DNA of 64,000 bases from Polyangium jinanense (GTDB taxonomy: Bacteria > Myxococcota > Polyangia > Polyangiales > Polyangiaceae). The position numbers and the translations under genes are program-made. Shown here piece after piece: positions 27,643 through 35,142 of this stretch. Numbering within the stretch: the first letter of the stretch is position 1; the number at the start of each line of letters is the position of its first letter. The notes under the pieces are model-generated. The model was not told the origin of the DNA and made no database searches. It saw only the letters and a list, made by a program, of their open reading frames with translations. The DNA lies in assembly GCF_028435365.1 (NCBI RefSeq), contig NZ_JAGTJJ010000001.1, forward strand, positions 248,001 through 312,000. Reading direction: 5' to 3'.

Positions 27643-29016
27643 ATGCCGCAAGGAACGCGTCCCGCTGGAAAGCCGGACCGCAGGGACAAACCGTCGAGGC
27701 CGAAGCAAGCGCCTCGCCCGGAGATCCTGCACATCGAGAACCTCGCCGCAGGTGGAGCGGGCGTGGCTCGACTCGCCGATCGCACGGCCGTGTTCGTGCC
27801 GGGCACGGCGCCGGGCGAGCGCGTGGAGGCCGAGGTCGACAGGAACACGCGCCCCGCGCGAGGGCGGCTCCTGCGGGTGATCGAGGCGAGCCCCGATCGC
27901 GTGGAGCCCGCGTGCCTGTATGCGGATGCATGCGGCGGCTGCGACTTCATGCATCTGTCGCAGCACGCGCAGGAAACGGCGCACGCGGAAATCGTGCGGA
28001 GCGCGGTCGCGCACGCGACGGGCGAGACGCCGCCCGCGATCCAGGTGCACAGCGCGCCCGAGCCGCTCGGCTATCGCACGCGCGCGCGGCTCTACGTGCG
28101 CGGCGAGCGAGGGCGGGTGCGGATCGGGTATCGCGCGCCGGGCTCGCACGCGCTCGTCGCGACACCGGCTTGTATCGTGCTCGCGCCGTCGATCGCGGGC
28201 GCGCTCGACGAGATCCCGACCGTGCTCGCGGGTTCGTCGGGCGAAGGCGACGTGCAGATCGCGCGAGGCGCGGGCGGGCGGCTCGTCGTCGATGCCACGT
28301 GGCGCGGCGAGATCGCGCCTGCGGCGTGGGCGGCGCTCGATCGACGCGTCGCGGAGGGCGCGTGGGCCGGCGCGCGTGTACGCATGGAAGGCGCGAAGAC
28401 GCCGGCCGTGTTCGGGGATCCGCGGCCGGTGCTCGAAGGCGCGGACGGCGCGCCGCTCGTCGTCGCGGCGGGATCGTTCGCGCAGAGCTCGGATCGTGGC
28501 GCAACGCTGCTCGCGCGTCGCGCCGCGGAGCTCGCTCGCGCGGAGGTGGACGCGCCGCGGGAAGGCGCGGACGAAAAGGCGAACGGGCACGTGCTCGAGC
28601 TTTTCGCGGGCAGCGGCACGCTCTCGATCCTGCTCGCGCGTGGAGCCGCGTCGTTCGTCGCGGTCGAGTCGGACGAGGGAGCTGCGCGTTCGGCGCGGGA
28701 AAACCTTGCGGCGCGGGATCTTCCGGGCAAGGTCGTCGTCGCGGACGCGGACGCTTACCCGATTCCGCCGCGCGTCGAGGTCGTCGTGCTCGATCCGCCG
28801 CGCGCTGGCGCGGAGGGCGCGACGGCTGCGATCGCGGCCTCGCGCGTGCATCGGGTCGTCTACGTCGCGTGTGATCCGGCCACGCTCGCGCGTGACCTCG
28901 GCGTGCTCGTGCGCGCGGGTTTCGAGCTCACGCACCTCGAGACGGTCGAGCTCTTCCCGCAGACGAGCCACGTCGAGACCGTGGCCCGCCTCGTGCGTCG
29001 TCGCGGCGCGCGCTGA
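27643..29016 (+). CDS. RlmD/TrmA-type RNA (uracil-5-)-methyltransferase
   Basis: A 457-residue methyltransferase with a TRAM-like N-terminal domain (IENLAAGGAGVARLADRTAVFVPG), then a Fe-S cysteine set (ACLYADACGGCDF). It has a SAM motif (VLELFAGSGTLSILLARG) and a catalytic nucleophile cysteine in VYVACDPATLARD. The two-domain order is that of the RumA/TrmFO-independent m5U enzymes. The substrate is probably 23S rRNA (RlmD/RlmC type) but a tRNA target cannot be excluded. It heads a plus-strand gene run with a small Cys protein and tilS. The upstream leader has no clear ribosome binding site. Confidence 0.9.
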   Translation: MPQGTRPAGKPDRRDKPSRPKQAPRPEILHIENLAAGGAGVARLADRTAVFVPGTAPGERVEAEVDRNTRPARGRLLRVIEASPDRVEPACLYADACGGCDFMHLSQHAQETAHAEIVRSAVAHATGETPPAIQVHSAPEPLGYRTRARLYVRGERGRVRIGYRAPGSHALVATPACIVLAPSIAGALDEIPTVLAGSSGEGDVQIARGAGGRLVVDATWRGEIAPAAWAALDRRVAEGAWAGARVRMEGAKTPAVFGDPRPVLEGADGAPLVVAAGSFAQSSDRGATLLARRAAELARAEVDAPREGADEKANGHVLELFAGSGTLSILLARGAASFVAVESDEGAARSARENLAARDLPGKVVVADADAYPIPPRVEVVVLDPPRAGAEGATAAIAASRVHRVVYVACDPATLARDLGVLVRAGFELTHLETVELFPQTSHVETVARLVRRRGAR

Positions 29017-29044
29017 GCGCTCGCGTGCGCTACGCTCTCGCCGG

Positions 29045-29239
29045 ATGATCCACCGCGTCGACGAACGGCTCCGGCAGGAGGCGCGCCGCTTTCGCCTCGT
29101 GTTCACGTGCGGCGACTGCGCGCAGTACGATCCGGAAGCCGATCGTTGCTCGCTCGGATACCCGCACGTGATGCACCAAGAGCCCGATCTCGACGCGCGT
29201 GACGAGGTCGTCTTCTGCAAGGCCTTCGAGCTCCGTTGA
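29045..29239 (+). CDS. 64-residue cysteine-containing protein between the RNA methyltransferase and tilS
   Basis: A short reading frame, MIHRVDERLRQEARRF..., missing as an independent call in many annotations because of its size. It has four cysteines: CGDCAQYDPEADRC (C-x2-C-x9-C) and [10 protein letters not shown]. Codon use is as GC-biased at third positions as its neighbours, and the TTG start of tilS overlaps its stop (TTGA), which supports translation coupling. A small zinc or Fe-S binding protein is possible. Function unknown. Confidence 0.7.
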   Translation: MIHRVDERLRQEARRFRLVFTCGDCAQYDPEADRCSLGYPHVMHQEPDLDARDEVVFCKAFELR

Positions 29240-30126
29240 CCAAGTCCTCGCACCCGCCTTCGTTACGGCGCCTCGCCGAGCGCACGATCCGCGACGAAGC
29301 GCTCTTCGATCGCGGCGATCGCGTGCTCGTCGCCTGCTCGGGCGGCCCCGACTCGACGGCGCTCCTGCACGTGCTCGCGCTGCTCCGACGCACGATCGGC
29401 CACGAGGTGATCGGGCACGGCGTCGACCATGGATTGCGCCCCGAAGCGGCAAACGAGCTCGCGCTCGCGGCCGAGCTCGCGGACAAGCTCGGTGTTCCTT
29501 TCGAGGTGACGCGTCTCGAGGTCGAGCCCGGGGGCAACCTCCAGGCGCGGGCGCGTGAAGCGCGTCATCGGGCGTTGCAGGACGCTGCAGCGCGGCGTGG
29601 CGCCGCCGTGATCGCCACGGGACACACGGCCGACGACAAGGCCGAGACCGTGCTCCTTCGCTTGTTACGCGGCGCGGGGCCGCGTGGTCTCGCCGTGCTC
29701 GAACCGCGCGCGCCTGCGCCCGTGCCGCCGAGCAGCGGCGAAAGCCCGCGAGACCTCGTGCGTCCGCTCGTCTGCGCGCGCCGGTCCGACGTCCTGCTCC
29801 ACCTCGATCGCCACGCGATCGCCCACGCCCGCGACCCTTCGAACCTCGACCCTCGCTTCACGCGTGTCCGGGTGCGCCGCGAGCTGATCCCGCTCTTGGA
29901 GGAGCTTTCACCACGGATCATCGACCATCTCTGTGCCCTCGCGGACATGCTGCACGACGTCTGTCCCGCGGAGGACCCGATGAGCGGGCTCGGCCGGGCA
30001 CAACGGACGACGATCGAGCGAGCGCAGAAAAAGGGCTCTCGGATTGTGAAGATTCGTATGAAGGGAGGGCGGGAGCTCGACGTGACCTTCCCAGCGGGGA
30101 AGATCGTCCTTAACGAAAAGAAATGA
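29236..30126 (+). CDS. tilS: tRNA(Ile)-lysidine synthetase TilS
   Basis: A 296-residue PP-loop ATPase that converts the wobble cytidine of tRNA-Ile to lysidine. The motif [16 protein letters not shown] lies at about residues 32-47, followed by [12 protein letters not shown] and [20 protein letters not shown], all diagnostic. The enzyme is short, lacking the longer C-terminal domains of E. coli TilS, with a compact C-terminus rich in basic residues. The start is TTG at 29236, overlapping the previous stop. Downstream is ftsH, the common tilS-ftsH order of bacteria. Confidence 0.93.
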   Translation: MTKSSHPPSLRRLAERTIRDEALFDRGDRVLVACSGGPDSTALLHVLALLRRTIGHEVIGHGVDHGLRPEAANELALAAELADKLGVPFEVTRLEVEPGGNLQARAREARHRALQDAAARRGAAVIATGHTADDKAETVLLRLLRGAGPRGLAVLEPRAPAPVPPSSGESPRDLVRPLVCARRSDVLLHLDRHAIAHARDPSNLDPRFTRVRVRRELIPLLEELSPRIIDHLCALADMLHDVCPAEDPMSGLGRAQRTTIERAQKKGSRIVKIRMKGGRELDVTFPAGKIVLNEKK

Positions 30127-30128
30127 TC

Positions 30129-30155
30129 GAGCCGCGTCCTTCCCGAATGGACGGC
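30129..30155 (+). terminator. weak hairpin between tilS and ftsH
   Basis: GCCGCG...TCC and GGA...CGCGGC can pair around an AT-containing loop immediately after the tilS stop. There is no U-tract, so it may be an attenuator or processing element rather than a terminator. Low confidence. Confidence 0.3.
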
Positions 30156-30274
30156 GCGGCTTGGCTTCCATCGACGGGCATGCCACCGCGTGGCATGCTG
30201 GTGCAAAGAAGCGTTACATTTGGACGCAGTCTGCTCGTCCCGAGGAGATCGGGTCGGGCAACCCGAGGATCCTC

Positions 30275-32218
30275 GTGAAGCAATCGCACAAGACGCTCCT
30301 GCTTTGGGTCCTGCTGATCATGATGTTCCTCGTGATCTGGCAGTTCCTGAGCCCAGATCGCCCGCCCGCAACGCAGGTCTCGTTCAGCGAGTTCATGAGC
30401 CAGGTTCGGGCCGATCGAGAGAAGGACCCGCACGTCGACTCCGTCTCGATCAAGGATCGTGAATACACGTTCTGGGTGAAGGACCCGAAGAGCAACTCGA
30501 AGGTCAAAAAGGTCACGATCGGCCCGGACAACGCCGACGAGATCACGAAGACGCTGGTCGACAACAAGGTCGCCGTCACCTTCGAGAAGGAGGACGCCTC
30601 GCCATTCTGGTCGGGCGCGCTCGTGACCATCCTGCCGATGGTCTTCCTCCTCGTCATGTTTTACCTGTTCATGCGGCAGCTCCAGGCGGGCGGCGGCAAG
30701 GCGATGAGCTTCGGCAAATCGCGCGCGCGGCTGCTCTCGGAGTCGCAGAACAAGGTGACGTTCGCCGACGTCGCCGGCATCGACGAGGCGAAGGACGAGC
30801 TCGAAGAGATCATCGCGTTCCTCAAGGATCCGAAGAAGTTCCAGAAGCTCGGCGGCCGCATCCCCAAGGGCGTGCTCATGATGGGCCCGCCCGGCACGGG
30901 CAAGACGCTGCTCGCGAAGGCGATCGCGGGCGAGGCGGGCGTGCCGTTCTTCTCGATCTCGGGCTCGGACTTCGTCGAGATGTTCGTGGGCGTCGGCGCG
31001 AGCCGCGTGCGCGATCTCTTCGAGCAGGGCAAGAAGCACGCGCCCTGCATCATCTTCATCGACGAGATCGATGCCGTCGGCCGGCACCGCGGCGCGGGCC
31101 TCGGCGGCGGGCACGACGAGCGTGAGCAGACGCTGAACCAGCTCCTCGTCGAGATGGACGGCTTCGAGTCGAACGAGGGCGTGATCATCATCGCCGCGAC
31201 GAACCGGCCGGACGTCCTCGATCCCGCGATCCTGCGGCCCGGACGCTTCGATCGGCGCATCGTGGTGAACCGCCCCGACGTGCGCGGCCGCGAGGGCATC
31301 CTCCGCGTGCACACGAAGAAGGTGCCGCTCGGTCCGGACGTCGACCTCGACATCATCGCCCGCGGCACGCCCGGGTTCGTCGGGGCCGACCTCGAGAACC
31401 TCGTCAACGAGGCCGCGCTGCTCGCCGCGCGTCAGGACAAGGACCTCGTCTCGATGGTCGACTTCGAGATGGCCAAGGACAAGGTCCTCATGGGCACCGA
31501 GCGTCGCAGCATGGTGATCAGCGAGGAGGAGCGGAAGACGACGGCGTGGCACGAAGCCGGTCACGCGCTCGTGGCGAAGCTGCTCGAGAAGAACGCCGAC
31601 CCCGTGCACAAGGTGACGATCATCCCGCGCGGCCCGGCGCTCGGCATCACGCAGCAGCTCCCGAAGGAAGACCGCCTGAGCATGTCGCGCGACTTCGCGA
31701 AGGCGCGCCTGGCGGTGCTGATGGGCGGCCGCGTCGCCGAGGAGATCGTGTTCGGTCAGTTCACGACGGGCGCGGGCAACGACATCAAGCAAGCGTCGAA
31801 CCTCGCGCGCCGCATGGTGACCGAGTTCGGCATGAGCGACGTCATCGGCCCGATCTCGTACGCCGCGAACGAGGAGAGCGTGTTCCTCGGCCGCGACTTC
31901 ACGAGCCAGCGCCGCGACTACTCGGAGACGGTCGCGAATCAGATCGACGACGAGGTCCGCAAGTTCGTGTTCGACGGCCACGCCGAGGCGCGCCGCCTGC
32001 TCGAGGAGCACCGCGAGGCGCTCGACAAGCTGGCGAACGCGCTGCTCGAGCGCGAGACGCTCGACGCCGAGGAGGTCGACGCGATCGTGGCCGGGCGCGA
32101 GCTGCCCGAGCGGCAGAAGGTCGTCATCCCGACCTACGCCGACCGCGAGCGCGCCGCGAAGGAGAAGCGCCGCGCGGCGAGCATCTTCGGCGCGCCGAAG
32201 CCCGCTCCGAGCACGTGA
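30275..32218 (+). CDS. ftsH: ATP-dependent zinc metalloprotease FtsH
   Basis: A 647-residue membrane-anchored AAA+ protease that degrades membrane and regulatory proteins. Two transmembrane helices flank a periplasmic segment ([18 protein letters not shown] and [17 protein letters not shown]). The AAA+ domain has Walker [15 protein letters not shown], Walker [12 protein letters not shown] and [23 protein letters not shown]. The zinc motif is [13 protein letters not shown]. The start chosen is a GTG at 30275 after AGGA; the open frame upstream to 30161 is ignored. The next gene overlaps its stop (GTGA). Confidence 0.96.
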   Translation: MKQSHKTLLLWVLLIMMFLVIWQFLSPDRPPATQVSFSEFMSQVRADREKDPHVDSVSIKDREYTFWVKDPKSNSKVKKVTIGPDNADEITKTLVDNKVAVTFEKEDASPFWSGALVTILPMVFLLVMFYLFMRQLQAGGGKAMSFGKSRARLLSESQNKVTFADVAGIDEAKDELEEIIAFLKDPKKFQKLGGRIPKGVLMMGPPGTGKTLLAKAIAGEAGVPFFSISGSDFVEMFVGVGASRVRDLFEQGKKHAPCIIFIDEIDAVGRHRGAGLGGGHDEREQTLNQLLVEMDGFESNEGVIIIAATNRPDVLDPAILRPGRFDRRIVVNRPDVRGREGILRVHTKKVPLGPDVDLDIIARGTPGFVGADLENLVNEAALLAARQDKDLVSMVDFEMAKDKVLMGTERRSMVISEEERKTTAWHEAGHALVAKLLEKNADPVHKVTIIPRGPALGITQQLPKEDRLSMSRDFAKARLAVLMGGRVAEEIVFGQFTTGAGNDIKQASNLARRMVTEFGMSDVIGPISYAANEESVFLGRDFTSQRRDYSETVANQIDDEVRKFVFDGHAEARRLLEEHREALDKLANALLERETLDAEEVDAIVAGRELPERQKVVIPTYADRERAAKEKRRAASIFGAPKPAPST

Positions 32219-32844
32219 AAAGCAGGGCGATCCCGGCCCTCGTCGCCGCGGCGTTCGCCCTGCCCGTCCCCTCCCCGCTCTCCGAAGCTCCCCTTCCTCC
32301 CCCACGCAGAAGCACCGCCGCCTCCGTGATCGACGCGGCGGCGGCGCTTGCGCCATCGAGCGATCCAAGCCCCGCCGATCCCGCGGCGAACGCCGCTCAC
32401 GCGAAGAAGCCGCTCGCGACGATCGTGCACGGTCACACGCAAGAGACGCTCGCGCTCACCGAAGACGAACCCACGATCGAGCGCTTCTCCACGTTCCTCG
32501 CGGATCACGGATACGAGCAGGAGACACGGATCGATCCGCGGCTGCTCGATCTTCTTCGTACGATCGCGAAGAAACACGAGGGCACACGGATCGAGATCGT
32601 GAGCGGCTACCGGAGCCCCAAGCGCAACGAGGTGATGCGCAAGAAGGGCCGGCACGTGGCGTCGCACAGCCAGCACACGCTCGGCATGGCGATCGATTTC
32701 CGCGTCGACGGGCTCTCCGTGCCGGAGCTCGCTGCCGAGATCCTGCAGGCGAAGTGGCAAGGCGGGCTCGGCACCTACGCGGGGAGGCGCGACAGGTTCG
32801 TCCACGTCGACACGGGGCCGAAGCGGCGCTGGAGCGGGTTTTAA
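32215..32844 (+). CDS. peptidase M15 / DUF882-type murein endopeptidase-like protein
   Basis: A 209-residue exported protein whose GTG start overlaps the ftsH stop (GTGA). After a hydrophobic N-terminal segment and an Ala/Pro linker, the catalytic part has [16 protein letters not shown], then [17 protein letters not shown] (Zn ligands His and Asp) and [12 protein letters not shown] (third His). This is the D-Ala-D-Ala metallopeptidase fold of MepK/YcbK-like enzymes (DUF882). It probably trims peptidoglycan cross-links in the periplasm. Signal peptide cleavage is likely near PLSEAP but is not marked by a strong site. Confidence 0.85.
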   Translation: MKSRAIPALVAAAFALPVPSPLSEAPLPPPRRSTAASVIDAAAALAPSSDPSPADPAANAAHAKKPLATIVHGHTQETLALTEDEPTIERFSTFLADHGYEQETRIDPRLLDLLRTIAKKHEGTRIEIVSGYRSPKRNEVMRKKGRHVASHSQHTLGMAIDFRVDGLSVPELAAEILQAKWQGGLGTYAGRRDRFVHVDTGPKRRWSGF

Positions 32845-34349
32845 GGAGCGCGCAGCACGGCCTGGAGATAGGCGAAGTGCTGCATCTCGGGGCGGCCGCG
32901 GCTCGATGCTTCGAGGATGTTCTGCGCGCCCTCGCCGGTCAGGAAGAGGCCGTAGGAGGCCTCGATCGCGAGCGGATCCCAAACACGCAGGCCGAAGGTC
33001 GCGTCGATCTGGTGGCCAAGGATGTGCGACTCGTTGGTGGCCGAGGCGCCGATCGGAATCAGCGACGCGCTCGTCCAGCGGCCCTTCGGCTCGGCGAGGC
33101 CAACGAAGCGGTAGCCGAGGTTCATCGAGAACACGTCGGTCGGGCGCGCCGCAATGTCGGCGCCGGCTTCGATCACGTTCGACCACGCGTAGAGGCCCAT
33201 GCGGCCGTGCATCGGGCGCTCCTCGGGGAGGATCGGATCGAAGCGCGTCTGCACGGCGAGCGTGTCGGTGCTGCCGTTGTCGCCGGATGCGTACGCGCCC
33301 GCCGCGCCGAACGTGAGGTGCCACGGAAGCGCCGTCTCCCACGTGACGCGCGCGGCGCCCGCGAAGGCGCGGAGATCGCGATTCGCGCCGAAGCTCGAGA
33401 TGCGGCCGAGCTCGTACGCGCCTTCGACGGCGTACCGCACGCCGCGGTAGTCGCCCGAGAAACGCGCGTCGAACACGTACGTGTCGCTCGGCGTGAGATC
33501 GAGCGCGGCGGGCGGGCGGACGATCCGCGCGAGCGCCGTGACGTCGATCGCGAGCAGCGGGAAGATGCGGAAGATCGCGTGCGCGCCGTAGAGCTGGCTG
33601 CCCGTCTGGGGGCGGACCGTCGTGGGCACCGTGGTGTCCGTGTCACCCGCCGATCCCGAGCCGGCCGTCCCGCCCGCCGCCCCGACGGTGCCGAGCCCCC
33701 CGAAGGGCGAGGAGCCGATGAGCGCGGCGAGCAGCTCGACATCGATGTTCTTCCAGGACAAACCGAGCCGCGCGGCGTCGAGCGCTCGCGGTCGCTGCGT
33801 GAAATCGCTCTCGCCGACGAGGCGCCCGTCGCCCCACACGACGCGCTGGCGGCCGAGGCGGAACCACACGCGCCGGTTCTTGCGGTGCACGTCGAGGTAC
33901 GCCTCGAAGAGGCCGAGACCCGTGCCGAGCTGGCTGCTTTGCAGCACGCCGCTTCCCGGCGCGCCCGCGATCGGCCGCGCGTCCTGCAGCACGATCGCCG
34001 CCGTCACCGGGCCGCGATCCACGGCGAGCCCGAGCCGCGCGCGGCTCGTCGCGGCCCACTGCGACGTGTAGATCGGCGTCATGTACGTCGGCGCGTTGAA
34101 GCGCGGCGGCAGGTTCGTTCCGTACGCGTCTTCGAGCACCGCCCCGCGCGTGAAGTTCACGCCGCCGATGTCGAACGGATCGGTGCGGAATTCGCCGCGC
34201 ACGCGGAGCTCGAACGACGGGCGGAAGGTGAAGGATCCGACGGGGATCGACTCGGGCAGGGGCGTCGCCTGCGCCTCTGCGGAGGGGCTCGCGAACGAGA
34301 GCGCGAGCGCAGCCGCCGCGGCGAATACGGAAGGATTCGGTCTCGTCAT
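32841..34349 (-). CDS. outer membrane beta-barrel, alginate-export family-like
   Basis: A 502-residue protein, MTRPNPSVFAAAAALALSF with a signal peptide ending SPSAEA. The mature chain shows long amphipathic beta strands with aromatic girdles: FRPSFELRVRGEFRTDPFDIGG, WFRLGRQRVVWGDGRLVGESDFTQRP, AVEGAYELGRISSF and a C-terminal [12 protein letters not shown]. This resembles the alginate-export (AlgE-type) porins. It is the last gene of a minus-strand operon with the GYF protein and a lipoprotein upstream (the lipoprotein stops at 34351, two bases before this start). A diffusion channel is likely; the substrate is unknown. Its stop overlaps that of the convergent peptidase gene (32841-32844). 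Confidence 0.78.
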   Translation of the reverse strand: MTRPNPSVFAAAAALALSFASPSAEAQATPLPESIPVGSFTFRPSFELRVRGEFRTDPFDIGGVNFTRGAVLEDAYGTNLPPRFNAPTYMTPIYTSQWAATSRARLGLAVDRGPVTAAIVLQDARPIAGAPGSGVLQSSQLGTGLGLFEAYLDVHRKNRRVWFRLGRQRVVWGDGRLVGESDFTQRPRALDAARLGLSWKNIDVELLAALIGSSPFGGLGTVGAAGGTAGSGSAGDTDTTVPTTVRPQTGSQLYGAHAIFRIFPLLAIDVTALARIVRPPAALDLTPSDTYVFDARFSGDYRGVRYAVEGAYELGRISSFGANRDLRAFAGAARVTWETALPWHLTFGAAGAYASGDNGSTDTLAVQTRFDPILPEERPMHGRMGLYAWSNVIEAGADIAARPTDVFSMNLGYRFVGLAEPKGRWTSASLIPIGASATNESHILGHQIDATFGLRVWDPLAIEASYGLFLTGEGAQNILEASSRGRPEMQHFAYLQAVLRAP

Positions 34350-34350
34350 G

Positions 34351-35142
34351 TCAGGGCTCGAAATCGTCGCTCGGCTTGGGCTTCGGCGCCGGCGATCCTC
34401 CCGCGGGCGCGGCGCCGCCGCCACCACCGCCGCCGGGCCGCGGACGCGGATTCTTGCCGGTGAACTTCGCGAGCGCCGCGTCGGCCCCGCCGGTCTCCAG
34501 CGCCATCGCCAGGCCCACGACGAACGACGACGCGAGCCCCGCCTCCGTCGTCGCGCGTCCACGCAGATCGGCGAGCACGATCCGCGCGCCCTCGAGCTCG
34601 CGCGGGGCGTCGCCCGACTTCGCCGCGGGCGTCGTGGAAAGCTCCGTTCGTTTCGTGTCGAGGAAACGCGCGCGTTGTTCGAGCTCGCCCATGCGCCGCG
34701 CCACGTCGAGCGACGCCTTCACGGACTGCTCCACGGCCTTCGCGAGCGCCTCGGGATCCTCGCTCGTCTTGCCACGCTTCTGCACGAGCACGATGAGCTT
34801 CGCGTCGGGCGTGAGCTCGAGGTGCAGCGCCGTGCCCGCCTCGTCGAGCGTCTTCGCCTTCTTCGCGGCCGCTTCGAGCGCCTCGCTCGCTTCCGCCGTC
34901 TCCGCGAGGCCGAGGGCCTTCACGAGCTCGACGCGCGCGGCCTTGCGATCGCCCTCGGCGCGATCGACCTCGCCACGCAGCGCGACGACGGATTTGAAGA
35001 AGTCGTCGAGCGCGGCTTCCTTCGTGGTGATCGCCTTGCCTTGCTCGATCTGCGACAGCGACGGCCCGCAAGCGGGAAGCGAGGACAGGCTCGCAGCCAC
35101 GACGAAGGCCCACGCGAACGATCGCCTCGACGACAGTCTCAT
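34351..35142 (-). CDS. lipoprotein with coiled-coil, unknown function
   Basis: A 263-residue lipoprotein: a signal peptide with lipobox SLPAC, then an extended helical, probably coiled-coil body rich in Ala, Glu, Lys and Arg (residues 40-200). A Gly/Pro-rich linker and an acidic tail (PSDDFEP) end it. Its start overlaps the GYF gene stop in ATGA (35139-35142) and it runs directly into the porin gene, so the three form one operon. It could be an envelope partner of the porin. Function unknown. Confidence 0.75.
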   Translation of the reverse strand: MRLSSRRSFAWAFVVAASLSSLPACGPSLSQIEQGKAITTKEAALDDFFKSVVALRGEVDRAEGDRKAARVELVKALGLAETAEASEALEAAAKKAKTLDEAGTALHLELTPDAKLIVLVQKRGKTSEDPEALAKAVEQSVKASLDVARRMGELEQRARFLDTKRTELSTTPAAKSGDAPRELEGARIVLADLRGRATTEAGLASSFVVGLAMALETGGADAALAKFTGKNPRPRPGGGGGGGAAPAGGSPAPKPKPSDDFEP

